A stretch of DNA of 64,000 nt, from NCBI RefSeq assembly GCF_008831285.2, contig NC_045138.2:7967205-8031204 (forward strand). Reading direction: 5' to 3'. Every line of letters starts with the position of its first letter. Within the stretch, counting starts at the first letter, position 1. Below, one piece after another: positions 11,502 through 23,757 of this stretch. Below the pieces are notes generated by a model. It did not search any database. It had not been told where the DNA came from and worked only from the letters and a program-made list of their open reading frames with translations. A program made the translations under genes and the position numbers. The DNA comes from Nymphaea colorata (lineage: Eukaryota > Streptophyta > Magnoliopsida > Nymphaeales > Nymphaeaceae).

Positions 11502-12202
11502 GGGCATGACTGTGGAGAACTCGATGACCGACCAAAGCGTAAGGCTCGTTACTGACGACTATATCAACCACTTCTATGAAGATTCTCAAAGCGTAGTTTC
11601 AGATGCCGAGCTCCTGGCATGGTGGCCGGAGGTCTGGAACAAGGGCCACACAGACAAGAAGGACGAGCCATGGTAGCTGGCTTTGGACTCGATGGAGTGC
11701 CTGGTGCAGGTGATGACCACAATCATCTGGGTGGTCTCCGGCACCATGCCGCTGTCAACTTCAGCCAGTACCGTAGGCCGGATACTTATCCAACCGGCCG
11801 ACGATCGCTTGGACCAACATTCCCATGGAGGATGACTTGGCAATGCACTTCAAGCTGTTCCTCAAGGAACCAGAGTCTGCGCTCCTCGGCTGCTTCCCAT
11901 CGCAAATGCAGGCGACACTAGTGATGGCGATACTTGACGTGCCGTCAACGCACTCGATCGACAAAGAGTACTTGGGGGAGTAGGCCCAGCCGGTGTGGCA
12001 GTCTGATCCGGTGGTCATGGCGGCGTTTAAGAGGTTCAATGGGAACCTGAAGCAGATCGAGGGCATCATAGAACAGGGGAACACGAACAGGGAGCTCAGT
12101 AACAGATCGGAAGAAGGGATCTTGAAATATTATGAGCTCCTTAAGCCCTTCTCTCAACCAGGTGTTACAGGGAAGGGAATCCCAACTTGCATTTCCATAT
12201 GA
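11502..12202 (+). pseudogene. Lipoxygenase last exon, broken copy
   Basis: The splice acceptor TCTTGCAG (ending 11501) and start GGGCATG match the intact exon at 4573. The coding sequence is disrupted in several ways. About 60 bp encoding the [10 protein letters not shown] region is missing between short CGACTA-like repeats near 11550. TGGTGG has become TGGTAG near 11672, a stop. A frameshift precedes the iron-binding HHAAVNF equivalent (about 11740). A CAG to TAG change lies near 11982. The end still reads toward [16 protein letters not shown] and a terminal SI. No upstream exons accompany it. It cannot make a lipoxygenase. Confidence 0.95.
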
Positions 12203-13021
12203 AGTGGAAACCAGAGTGAACATGATCGATGTAGAAGTAAAGACTTTATCTAAGTTGTTCGATCATGGCACTTTAGATGAGCTTAAGGGATAGAACTTTT
12301 GAAACTTAGCTGTTGATCTTTATCAAAATATAAATAAAGAAATGGATTATAATATGAATGAATGCCATTAACTTCCCGTCTCGTGTTTGTTGATGTGATT
12401 GCCTTTAATGAATAATAAACTTAAGGAAAATAGATTAATTCACATTAAAAATGGTAAGAAGAAGAAAATAGCCCTTAGAAGGAGAAAAAAGTCCACTCTC
12501 AAAGGGTCCGATCTTTTTTTCTTGAAAATCTTTTATTACCGTATGCATAACTAGTTATTTATAGAAGAAAAAAAAAGTATACTTTACTATATCAAATGAG
12601 ACCATTTAATCATGTGAACAGATCGATCCCTTGTTGATCAGTTCATGTTTTTTTGTGGTCGTAACATTTTTGTTTAGCAATTCCAGTCGATAATTGGAAA
12701 GCTAGTCGCAACATTATAAGGGTCAAGTGAATTGAGAACTACCAGCGAAACATTAAACTTTAATGCCAAGATCATATTGTTTGATAACATTGTCAACTAC
12801 CCATTAATTTAAAACATGTTAAGCAGAAATTCAACATGAATTATCCACAAAAATGCTATCAACCAATAATTGATAAGTTGGTTGACCACATGTTTCACAA
12901 GATAAATTCTACCTACCGTGGATAAAAGTTTACCCTTTCCAATTTACTACTTTTTTCTCTACTTTTGCATCCAAGTCCGCACAGTGAATGCACCTAATCT
13001 TGCCTCTTTGGATGGACCAAA

Positions 13022-13447
13022 TAGGGATGTCAATATATCCGATTTGAATCGGATATCCGACCGATTTGATCCGAAAAAATCAGATATGGATAAAAATTTA
13101 ATATCCGATTAAGAAATCGGATCAGATTCAGATTTAATAAATGACATCCGATCGGATTCGGATTCGGATTCGGATTCAGATATACATGAATATCGGATCG
13201 GATTCGGATACGGATTCGGATCAGATTCATTTTTAGACAAATATCCTCTATCTAATACTTGAAAAATGGCAAAATCCGATTCAAAACTCGGATTCGGATT
13301 GTAAAATCGGATTTCGGATTCAGATTCGGATATGACTTTGCTTTATTCGAATTCAAATCTGAATCCGAATCTGAATATATGAATATCCAAAAAAATGGAT
13401 ATGATTAAAGATGTATTCGATCCGAATCCGATCCGTTGACATCCCTA
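13022..13447. mobile_element. hAT-type MITE, 426 bp, rich in CGGATTC repeats
   Basis: Terminal inverted repeats are TAGGGATGTCAA at the left and TTGACATCCCTA at the right. Flanks are GGACCAAA (13014-13021) and TGACCAAA (13448-13455), an 8-bp target duplication with one mismatch. The interior is made of short repeats of CGGATTC and ATCCGAT in both orientations, so it can fold extensively; no coding capacity. The corresponding position in the first lipoxygenase 3' flank (about 6064-6090) has no insertion, so this element arrived after the duplication or was never in the other copy. Confidence 0.85.
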
Positions 13448-13529
13448 TGACCAAAGTAAAGTAAAAGGAAGTTACGCTTGGTTCCAGCGCAACAAGTTGA
13501 TTAAACTTACAGATAAATCGTTGTTGCCC

Positions 13530-13720
13530 ACATGGAAGGCAACGGCCGCAGATTTATTAGCATTAACATGCAGACCTGTTTTTTTTGCCCGAACTCCTAT
13601 AAGATGCATCTGATGTTATAAACTGAATCATGGTTCGCTTTTAGTAATTAACTCATGTCATCCGAGTAACAAAGCCCCGAGATAAAATTTTAATCCCAAT
13701 TACTTTGGGTAAAGTAAAAT
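13530..13720 (-). pseudogene. LINE reverse transcriptase fragment, second copy
   Basis: Minus-strand sequence colinear with 6150-6310, with YSDD at 13657-13668 where the other copy reads YADD, and NANKSAAVAF near 13545-13575. It travelled as part of the duplicated lipoxygenase 3' flank. Broken by stops. Confidence 0.6.
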
Positions 13721-13730
13721 TCTAATTGTT

Positions 13731-14829
13731 CGTGCGCCCTCATAAAACGCAAAAAGGTGTCCTTTGTCGTTCCCACCCTACCCAGTAACCCATGGAACAA
13801 CTCATAATCGTGCGCTTGCAACTCCCCTGATCGCAGATGCTGCTTTTCATCCCTCTCTCGGTTGCTTTCATCTTCACCTCCTCTCTCTCTCTCGGAGTGG
13901 GGAGGTGCTGTTGCCATGGGCCATTGACTCCTGATGGCCGCATTGACCCCATTGTCGTTTGCCTTGTTGCCCTGCTTCGGTGAAACCTGAGTGTATTGTT
14001 GCACCATCGGTTGCTTACTTCATCCTCTTTGTTTTTCCTTTGCCACCTTGTCAACATTGTTGCTTAGTTGCTTGCCTGTCTGTTTTTCCAGGTTTCAACT
14101 TCCCTGCCTCATAAGGCCCACGGCATGTACAGAGTCGCTGTCTGGTATCTTCCAAAGCAATAATGGTGTTTATCGGCGCTTCACTGGTATTGAATGGTGT
14201 TGAAGATAACATTTTTTTTATGGATATCACAAGTATTAGTTCAAGCTCAAATAACAACCTTTTTTAGTTAATTTATCCATGATGCTTATATCTATAGTAT
14301 CCATATTCTTTTTCTTCTTTTTTTGAACGAAATGTCCAAAAATTTCTTTCCCTGTAATTCTGCCTGATGCATTTCTTGATGTGCTTGTGCTCTTATATTG
14401 AGGATGCTCGCTAATTGTTTGAGGGAATGCCCAAGAGAGACTCAAAGGTGGGAGGCTTAAAACTTTGAACCATGTGCGTTAACCATTTATTTATCTGTAT
14501 ATCAAACACATGTGGTTCTCACTAATTGATCTCCTTTGCTTTTTCAATTATGTGCGCCTGTTTTTCCAACAAAACATTATAGTTACCTACTATTTTATGT
14601 AAGGATCTTAATCCTAAAAGGAGATGGGAGAGGAAGGTCAACTTTTGAGTTGTTTAGTTGGTTGAAAGTTGTAAAATAGTGCAAGTCTACTTCTAACTTC
14701 TGTCAATTTTATATACACTTTAACTGATTGACATCGATTGTATACTATATACATATCCATATACACACACACACACACACTTTGTTAGTTGCTTTATTTC
14801 ATTGTATGTTGATGTTAAGACATTTGTGT
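13731..14829. other. Non-coding interval, nothing recognised
   Basis: A CT-rich microsatellite lies at about 13878-13893 and a CA repeat at about 14763-14780. Open frames here are short and show no family motifs. Confidence 0.6.
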
Positions 14830-15210
14830 GTATATAGAAAGGGAAAGAAAGTACTTTAATGGGTTTGTATATTTTTTTACATATTTTATTAGGTGTTTTC
14901 TTTTATTGGATGTGGAATTTAAGTTATTTATGTATAGAGAGAGAAAGAAAGAAAATATTTTTATTGGCTCATATGTTCTTCACCTGTTCATTAGTTAAGT
15001 GTTTCATTTTATTTCAAGTGGATTTAGGTCGTTTTATTTATAGAGAGAGAGAAAGAGAGAAAAAAACGAGAGAAAATATTTTTATTTGTCTGTATGTTTA
15101 ATATGTTTTTCAAAATATTTCCCTTTGTCGTATGTGAATTTTTTCATTGAGAGAAAAAAGGATCATTTTTTAAATTCATATATTTTTCATTTGTTTTATC
15201 ATGTGTTTTA

Positions 15211-15250
<40 letters not shown>
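14830..15250. repeat. Diverged ~100-bp tandem repeats followed by an AT microsatellite
   Basis: Units carrying a TATAGAGAGAGAAAGA-like purine block, then AAAATATTTTTATT and a TGTATGTT-like stretch, recur at about 14834, 14933, 15038 and (degraded) 15147. A pure AT repeat follows at about 15213-15249. Confidence 0.65.
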
Positions 15251-15581
15251 CATACATTTATTTAAACAAACAACAGTCTTTATTTGACCAAACGGCAAAC
15301 AGGACAAGTTGAAAATTTTGTTCTTATAAACAAATGCTGGATAAAATTACAGTTTGTTCATATGAACAAGGACTCTTTGTTCTTATGACACTTGTTATAA
15401 GGACAAGTGTCCTGAAAAGCAATTGTCATTGCAACCAAACGTTATCTAAGGAACTTATTTGAATTGCATTTGTGCACAACTCTCTCTTTTCTCTCTAAAT
15501 CAGTGACAAAGTTGCTGCAACAGTACTGCTTGGTAGAAAAAAACAAAGTTAAATTCAAACTGCACTGATGATCGTGCTAGA

Positions 15582-18500
15582 TCAGAAAACTGCAATGAAA
15601 GGCATTAAAACAGAACCCATCCAAAGCTTCCCATCCTTCTCCTCCACTTCACTTACAGCTTTCACAACCTTCCCCTGCTTGTCCTCCAAGACCTCCATTA
15701 TCTCGCCATTTGCATTGTATTTCGCCACAATGCCATGAGGTCGACCACCCACATACAACATATAGTGATACTTTAATGGGATTGGAAGCCTGAGAATGAA
15801 CGTCCGCAGCTGAGGATGAAGACCAAGCACATAAGCATAGAGGCTAACACGGCAGTGAAGTCCTACCCAGAATTCCCCATTTGCATTAGTTCTTACGTTG
15901 TCGGGAATTCCTGGGGTGATGGCAAAAACGTCAGTTGTTCCAGCTTTGTCGCCCTTTAACCAGTATCTGTTCAATCTGCAGACAAGAACCCAGTAGGAAA
16001 GATAGATCACTGTGTAGAATGGGAAACGTTATGCTCTCTAGTCTATATGTTCCCATGTAAGCAACATCATATGGTAAACAAAATTTCAACATTTCTGAGA
16101 AAAGGATCCATGTAAACATCATCATTCCGAGGATCTCCATCGTGGTAATTTCACTAGTACTCCAGTTCATCGAGGTCAGATGCCAAAGCAGGTATTTAGA
16201 TCGTAACTGATCAAAACTACTTATTTTTACTTGATTTAACTTGTTTTTACCTCGGTTTTTATTCTGTTTCTGAAAATGATTGGTCCTTAACATGTACTGT
16301 GTTTATTTATGCTACTTGTTTATTCAAATGTTTACCTACATTTTTTAAATTTGCCGTAGCCATTATATTTCTGGATGTGAAGACTTTAAGAGCTTGTTTT
16401 CGTCCTTTGCATTTGCTTTCAAAAAAGTTCTATGAAGATATCAAGATATGTGTCAGAGATTATGCCATATGGGTGTAGGTGCTGGTGTGGGTGCGACAAT
16501 TTTTCAAAAAAATTAGGTGCGGGTGCATATATATATAAAATTTGTTAAATATTTATTTAACTATTTAGTAGCCTTATTTATCTATATTTACATCTTTTTC
16601 ATATTGGAGCTAGTTTATTCAGATGTGCATTTAAAATGGTCAGTTTTAGCTTGATTTTGCTGACTGCATCGACATATTGTATCAGAGAAGCACGAGCACA
16701 AACATTGACACAGGTGCAGCAGCCGTTTAGGAGCACCCATTTGACATAGGTTAGAGACTTAGACTTTGAACAGCCAAAGGATGCTGGCTAAAACCAGCAT
16801 AAGAAACGACAGATAAGAGAGCAGTAAATAACTATCGTACATAGTAACCACACTATCATTCATCAAATGCTAATGTCGGTACCTGCCAATTGTACATTCA
16901 CTGAAGACGACGAAAGATTTGTCCTTGCTCAAGGACACTCCATTGGGGAATGCAAGGTTGCGAACCAGAACTGTTGTTTCCATTTTAGCAGGATCGTACT
17001 TAAACAGCCTCCCTGAGTGTTCACCAGAAAAGACCAGTTGCATAAAATTCCTACAGAACATTTAAAGTATGCAATATTTAGTTACATCTCCATCTCCAAA
17101 GGAGTTTAGTACGATAATGACCGAGAACTTGAAAGTAGACAGATGCTATCTGGGAATTATATGAAGGAAAAGACAAGACGATCAAGTTTCCACAAGGACA
17201 AAAAGAGAGAGAAATTTTGGGAAGACCAAGGTCCATGGGAGCAGACATCAAAGCAATCATCCATTCAACAAACACCAATATTAGGTTTTGGTTTCCCCAG
17301 CAAAGGCTAATGATAGTCATCCAGGCATGGGGATCGAAATTTTAGCTATTTGAAATATGTGACATGATGCATAGAGTTATGCATTTCCATGGCGAAATAA
17401 TAACAACTATTGAACTGAAAAAAATATGCATATATAGTCTGAAAATCGGTTCCAACATTGCACAAAAATGTGTATACTCTTTGTGGAAGCAGTTGAAGAC
17501 TTGCGCAAAATAAGATCATAGAAACAAGAAGAACGTAGTGAACAAAGCAAATTTATCCTTCAGTAAGCAAGTTGTGACAAAAATGTAAAGTCTAACGTTC
17601 TCGGATAAATGTGATGCTGATTAGGTCAATCAAACATCCGAAAGCCATGTCAAAAGATCATGGAACTGTCTCCTGCATAAACAAGAAGACACTTGTCTAG
17701 TCAAAACCGCTACGCAAGCCTGGGTGGCAGATCTCATAAGAAGGCCAAGGCAGGAGTTGGACATTCCAAATAGATAAGGAAATGAAAAAGAAGAAAGAGG
17801 AGCCAACTGGATGTCTTGAAAAAGCTACACCTCAAATGATACATTAAAAGATTACAAAAAAGAGTTAAAAACTGAAACAAAAAATGTTTTCCTTTCTAGA
17901 CTGCCAAAATGCTTCAGCTAGGTGTCTAGGCTACTGCTCAGCGCATAGGCACACTTTTAACTAAAAGGATATTTACTGAAGGTCATTTGCTTGTTTCCTT
18001 TCATCACTAGGAGCTTTCATTCTTTTAAAAAATCTGCCTTGCAGCTTATGTTGATATTTTGTGGACACACAATGGCAAATTTCTGGCTTTTATGTACACA
18101 TTGCAATACTATATTCCAAAATCACAGAGATAAGTAAATAATTCACCTTCTGACAAATGATATATTAGCCCAGTTATTCCCTAGTTTGAGAATGTCTTGC
18201 TTTCTTGTGATAATAATGAAGGCCACTAAAATTATCGGTTTCAGTGAAGCTGACTTGGAAAATTAAACAAGAGACATAGCATTGGAAAGTTAAATAAGAG
18301 ATGCAGCACAAAATTCCATGTGTCCCCCTAAGGGTAGTAAAAAAAAGTTGCAAGTTGCATGGCAAGGCAAAAATCGAGAAACATAATTAGTTTCCGGAGC
18401 AACTAGACTTGAAAATTTGCTAGATTCTTCACACCAACAACTGTCATAAATAAAAAATCTGATAACTAAGAAAAGCTAAGAGGTTCCCCATCCCAGAAAG

Positions 18501-20360
18501 TAAAGTCAATTGAAATCAGAGCTTCAGTTCCTTGAAAGAGAAGGAAAATACAAAGATCAAGAAGAAAATACAGGACTACTAGGTTACATATCAACATAAT
18601 ACCCTGACTGCTTTCTCAATTTATACATGGTTAAATACTTGGAATGTAGATGCTGTGTTCTGTGTCTTTTGGTACTTGACAAGTACACTTCCTTTGTTCA
18701 TACACTTATGAGAATTTCTGTGTGAAAATAATACCAATAATAATGACACTTCTAAAACGTTTGGGAGAATAGAAGAAGCATTAAGAAGGTCAGATTTTCT
18801 TCCGGAATGATTTTAAAAGATGTTCGGCAGATTTTTAGCTGCAATCTTGTATAAATCAAGAGGTAAATTGAATACATGACCACTTTGACAATGAATGCAC
18901 AGAACTCATCAACAACCTTCTTTCGATGGAAAGAAAGCATGGCAATTCAAAATACATAGGCCAAAACCTGCAATTATGGAGAGATTATAGTCCAAAACAC
19001 GCAAAAGTGAAATCAATACAACGTAAGATCCTTTCCAAGCAATTAATTCCATAATCAACATTGTGAGAAAAGGATTACAATCTTAGCAAAATAGGAGCTC
19101 TTTTCTAACAATACATAACCAATTCGTAGCTGCAACCTACAAACAAAAAAAATAAACTGAATAAACTTTTTCAGGATTAGGTTCAATTACTTTGACATTA
19201 TAAGTGTACTTTCACTCGTCCTCATACAAATGTTTGGAAAAAACGAAAGCAAAGGAATGGTGCTAACTGCTAACGCATACTCTGTCCACTGTGGTTTCCA
19301 TAATTTTCACAAGAACCAAAGGAAGAAGAACATCAAGTTTTTCCATCGCCAAGTCAACAAATGAGAACGCATATCTCAAAAAATATAACGATCATGGTTT
19401 CTGACGCTCACCGATAATCCAACTATCAAGATTGCAGATTTTCAAACTAATACTGAGCTGAGAATATTAAAAAGAGATTATCAATAAGAAAATAACAAAC
19501 CACAATACCTTCTCTGAAAGACACTGCTACTGTCTGTGAAATAAACTGCGCCATCATCATCGATATCAAGATCATTCGTGAACATTAATGGCACACCCTC
19601 GACTTCCTTCACCAGAGGCTTTGCCAATCCGCCTTCCGGTCCAACTTTCATCAAGCCAAAATACGCATCTGCTATGTACAAGTCCCCTGTTTTCTTATCA
19701 AAACGGAGACCCAGTGGCCTCCCGCAGATGTGCTCGTTCTTCGTGTAAGCCAAAGGCGATGGTTTTGGCCCGCATAACTCAGACCTATCCAGTGACCAAC
19801 CCAAAAAATAAGATAAAGAGAAAACTCAAATGAAAATGGATCAAGAAGCAGAGCCAGATGGGGATCAAGCAAAACAGGACAATTCGATGAAAAGGAAAAT
19901 GCAGCACATGGGTGGCTGGAAAAGTGAAGAAACTGAAGACATTTGAGGTTAGGATGACAAAATGGCAGATGGGCAGCCATGAAAAGCGAGAACCAAACGA
20001 GAGAGAGCTCGAAATGAAAAAAGAAAAGCACCTGTTAGAGGACGTATAAGCGAAATCGGACCAGGATTCGCCGTTCCAGAAGAGGACGCGACCGTCGGCG
20101 ACGCCCGTATACGGCCCCCGGCCGAGCGGGTCGAAGGCGACACTCTCCGGGCCCTGGACTTGGTTGAGGAACCTGACCTCGGCCCTCTGGAGCTTGTTCT
20201 CGGGGTCGTGGGCGGAGGTAAGCTGCGACCAAGGAGCGAAGTCGACCCTGTAGGCCTTGAAGTCGGGAAATCCCCGGAGGGGACTTAGCTGGTAAGGGTC
20301 GAGGCCGCAATAGAGGGCAAAAAGGAGGAAGAGCCCGGCAAGGATCCCCGCCGCTGACAT
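15582..20360 (-). CDS. Strictosidine-synthase-like protein (SSL family), four exons, complete
   Basis: Six-bladed beta-propeller protein of the plant SSL/YLS2 group (related to animal APMAP); the substrate is not known. Minus-strand exons: 20360-20032, 19784-19509, 17050-16883, 15975-15582. They give 1167 nt, 388 residues, all phases consistent with GT-AG introns. The Met at 20360 is chosen because a hydrophobic signal-anchor (AGILAGLFLLFALYCG) follows at once, as usual in this family; upstream frame lacks family similarity. Family motifs: RPLGLRFD and GDLYIADAYFGL, FTNDLDIDDDGAVYFTDSSS (exon 2, residues about 130-200), VFSGEHSGRLFKYDP and FPNGVSLSKD (exon 3), GIPDNVRTNANGEFWVGLHC and the C-terminal LWMGSVLMPFIAV (exon 4). 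The N-terminal anchor predicts entry to the secretory pathway. True strictosidine synthase activity is unlikely: most SSLs lack the catalytic Glu, but I did not align it. Intron 2 is 2.46 kb without visible genes. Confidence 0.94.
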
Positions 20361-20447
20361 CGGTGCTGTTCTCTGGCGTTTCCCCGACGTATCAACAATC
20401 AGGACAGATTTCGAGATATGCAAAATGCTTCTACCTTCTACTCCACT

Positions 20448-20454
20448 TATTATA
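20448..20454 (-). promoter_or_regulatory. Possible TATA box of the SSL gene
   Basis: On the minus strand TATAATA lies about 90 bases upstream of the chosen start codon, in an otherwise GC-moderate region. Position is plausible; no other support. Confidence 0.3.
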
Positions 20455-20703
20455 AGCGAGAGAGATGGAGATGTCTCACTACTGTTGCAGACTTGCAGTC
20501 GACGGTCTCGCGGATACTCATGGACGGAAAGGAAAGGACGCGGCAAAAAAATCATGACCGCTGTAAACTGGCCCCCACCAGCTCTGCCACCATTTTCCCT
20601 TTCCACCGTTCCTTTCCTGCCACTTGGAGGACTTCTGCAGTCCACTCTTCATTTGTTTATATTATTTTCTTTGAACTTCTTTGAATTTTTTGCCGTAGGA
20701 TGA

Positions 20704-21833
20704 AGAAATGGAAGCCCATAAAATTGCAGAGGAATCTTGTGTAAGCTTCTCCTTTTCCAGTAAAAGGGAGGAATGCGCCCAACTCGGTTGTGTGGCTACC
20801 GTACCCCTCATTATTGTCGCCATAACTAAAGTTTGCACTATATCTTCAACAAACAAGAAACGATAATATTAGTTAAAATGGTAAAAATAGATCTAATAAT
20901 AAAGAGCAATATTTACAGAAGCCGAATTTCACTTCAAGTTATCTTTTGACAGTTTTAATGAAAAATGAATCCGTCATCAAAAAATTTGAAAACTTGGTTC
21001 GTTTCTCAGGACTACAGGAAAGATAAGACCTGAAACTGAAAATTTTACCCATGAAATTATATTCTAAAGTTCTTATAAGATGCGCTCAAATTTTACAATA
21101 TAACGATTGACTGAACTGAGGAAAATTTTCCTTTCTCACCACCGTGATTTCCCATTTAAAGAGTTTGGTCGAAGAGATTGAAAGTCAAAATAGTGTTTAT
21201 TGTTGTTTCTTAATTGAGTGACTTTATCAAATTGCATTAATAAGACCATAGAGATTCAGTTACCATCTTCGTATGCTGCCAAAAAATAATTTAGAGATTA
21301 TCCTGTATACAGATATAGAAGTAGAGTCTTTTTTAGGATAGCATTTTCAACATTATAGAGGGGCCAAATAAAGGGTTGAAATTCCTATTAATGAAGTAAG
21401 AAAATAGAAAAAGCTTTACTTGAAATGGTAAAAATATAATTTAGTTAATGAAATGCAATATCGAAAAAAACTGCAGGTGTCATTTTTCAGTCTTTTGAGT
21501 TGAGGAAAGTTCTCTAAACAATACAAGCCAACAGGGAGCACCATTAACAACACTGGAATAAGAAAGAAAGTGCAATAAATCTTCTGTTACAGGACGAATT
21601 AGAGTAGAAATGTGTCTTCTGGGTGAAACATGTGTAACCTGCTCTGCTGCAGCAGTTATGACTCCACCAAAGGAGGCAATAGCAACTAACAGCCACAATG
21701 AGCTTTTAAAAATTCTGACAATATGTTTTTCCCTCTCAATATTTCTCTACTTTGTAGCTTCATGGCGAGCCTGATCAATCCGCATCTAGCTAGGTCAAAA
21801 CTAAGCTGACCCATCAGTCAAAGAGCCTTCAAA
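20704..21833. other. Intergenic, nothing recognised
   Basis: AT-rich DNA with only short open frames and no family motifs on either strand. Confidence 0.6.
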
Positions 21834-22017
21834 AGGGATGCCAATTGAATCTTATTAGAATCAGATATACTCTTAATTTTAACATAACTGATTTGTCCGA
21901 TGTTCACATATTCATATTTGAATTTAAATTTGAATACTAATGTACAAACGTCTATATTATATCTGATTGTTAGATTTACAATTGGAGCCAATCCGGATCC
22001 GACTTTCAATTGACATC
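21834..22017. repeat. Degraded copy of the TAGGGATGTCAA-type MITE
   Basis: It begins AGGGATGCCAATTGAA and ends TTCAATTGACATC, inverted ends resembling those of the MITE at 13022-13447. The interior has GATCCGGATT-like and AATTTGAAT motifs. No target duplication is clear. Confidence 0.5.
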
Positions 22018-22893
22018 AGAATATGTTAATCCAGATTTTTAAGGACACAACCGATCAAATCCAAATTAACCGCATTGTGATATGTTTAGATCGTGCTTTC
22101 GAAATCTATGGACATCAGATGTAAGATTTTTATTTGAGACTGAATTTGAATAGAAAATCCATATTTGAATCTTAATGCGATAGTGGATTATTGATGACAC
22201 ACACACGTGAAGTCAAGAAATTCTGTAGATTGGTGTGGACATTGCCCGCACTGGCCCGCATGTAGCCCTGCCTACCATAATGGTGCCTAAACCTAGTTTG
22301 GCGAGTCGATGGGTGATAAGCCCAGCATGCATATTCAGTGGCCTAGTCAGAGTTTTCAAGCCACACTGCGGCCAGGGAGGCAGCTGCCTTAGCCACTAAA
22401 AGTACATTCTATGGCAAGGTCCAAGTAATGGTGTCCTTTCTTTCTTGCTTCCCTTCTTTTCAACCCCACCTGGCAGCAAGAATTCTTTGTTGACAAGGAT
22501 TTCAGGATGTAGCAGAAATTAGACTGGGTTTGAGCATTATCATGCAATCAAATATGAAATTTTTTTGGTAAGCAAGAAGGTAAGACCGACTGCTTATTGA
22601 TAGCAGTGGCACCCTTAACCAAACTGTTGCAAGAAAAACTTTCCTTTATTTATTTACTTAGCCTGACAATAAGCAGCAAAAAAAGAACAATAGAACTCGA
22701 CGACCCAATCTAGCTAGAGACCTGTGCATAAGACCTAAATTGAAGGTTGACAAAATACTTGGCAGGTAAGATGACAATTGAAGGTCCAATATACTAAGTT
22801 GGGCGGGTCTTTAATTGGACTGCCAGCCTTCAAGCCTGGTTTCCATTGAGATCACGGTCAATTCTTGGGTCTGAGTAGTAGACACTTTGCAAG
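22018..22893. other. Intergenic, nothing recognised
   Basis: No gene or clear element is visible. The sequence is mixed in composition, with only short open frames. Confidence 0.55.
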
Positions 22894-23090
22894 TAGGGGT
22901 AAGCATCCGGACGAGCACTTGATGGGAACCCAGTACCTGGCTGATTTGGGCTCGGGTCCAGACTCTAAAATTGGGTATCAAGCTGGCCCAAATCAGCTCG
23001 ATAGCTTATTTTTTAAATATTATTTAATTAAATATATAATTATATATTGTTATAATTAATTATATTTATATATTAAAAATATATTTTTTA
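22894..23090. repeat. Fragment of a hAT-like GC-rich/AT-core element
   Basis: It starts TAGGGGTAAGCATCCGGAC, similar to the 5' end of the element at 33878. A GGGCTCGGGTCC stretch follows, then an AT-rich core (23008-23090) similar to 2145-2260. The right end and target duplication were not found. Confidence 0.45.
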
Positions 23091-23244
23091 TTCTAATGTT
23101 TCTACACCCAGCTTTCATTTGGGCCTCCTGCCTTGAAGAAGACAGCAATATTGATTGGTACACCCAAAGTTTTCCGATATACATTTTAAGAACAAAAGAG
23201 AGACTCAGATTTAATGTGGTTCGATACTCTGTACCTAACCAGAC

Positions 23245-23697
23245 ATGAGGAAATCAGAAAGAGATTGAAGCTGAAAATCAGGAAGAGATTGAAGCTGCCA
23301 ATCAGAAAGATATTGAAGCTGAAACAGTGGAAGAACAAAGACACTTCCATCCATCAACGGTAGCTCTCAAAAGTATGAGAGACACACTATCTCCATCCTT
23401 TAAATAATACATATTTTTTACTGGAGATTTACATGCCATGTTTATCATATCAATCACCTTGATTTCAATATTGAGGATTACATCATCTTGAGAGATTTTA
23501 GGAAAGGAATTCTGGCACATTTGAGTAACAATTTTGGCTGGAATGTAATCTCTGCCAACCTGCACGATGATGATTTTGGCAGCGTCACTCTCTTACTGAT
23601 TTTCGCCTTCAATATCTTTATGATTGGCAGCTTCAATCTCTTCCTGATTTTCAGCTTCAATCTCTTTCTGATTTTCCTCATGACTGGTTTGAGCCTT
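23245..23697. repeat. Inverted repeat built of ~30-bp tandem units
   Basis: The left arm (23245-23326) reads CATGAGGAAATCAGAAAGAG and continues with repeated GATTGAAGCTGAAAATCAG-type units. The right arm (about 23600-23697) is the reverse complement with few mismatches. About 270 bp separate the arms. In the minus-strand sense the units encode repeats of ENQKEIEA. It lies just after the antisense Copia end, where that element's 3' LTR would be expected. Confidence 0.85.
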
Positions 23698-23757
23698 ATC
23701 GTTAAGATTGGCCCTCAAACTGGTGGGGGATGCAATCTATACGCTATGTTTGTTGCC

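Larger units (their letters stand above)
11192..13730 (+). repeat. Duplicated lipoxygenase 3' segment (intron end, last exon, 3' flank)
   Basis: Similarity to 4390-6310 starts right after the Copia 3' LTR (TTTTAATTTGTTCAACGA against TTTTAATTTGTTGAACGA). It runs through the last intron, the last exon and about 1 kb of 3' flank, including the LINE fragment. The copy also carries the MITE at 13022-13447, absent from the first copy. The two are diverged by many substitutions and indels, so the duplication is not recent. Confidence 0.9.

Noticed and set aside
16460-16740. GGTGCGGGTGC-type and CACCC stretches in an intron of the minus-strand gene
   Set aside because: They may be ends of a small element, but I could not match inverted termini or a target duplication.
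20361-20645. N-terminal extension of the strictosidine-synthase-like protein upstream of Met at 20360
   Set aside because: The extra residues lack family similarity and precede a typical signal-anchor start; more likely 5' untranslated region and promoter.
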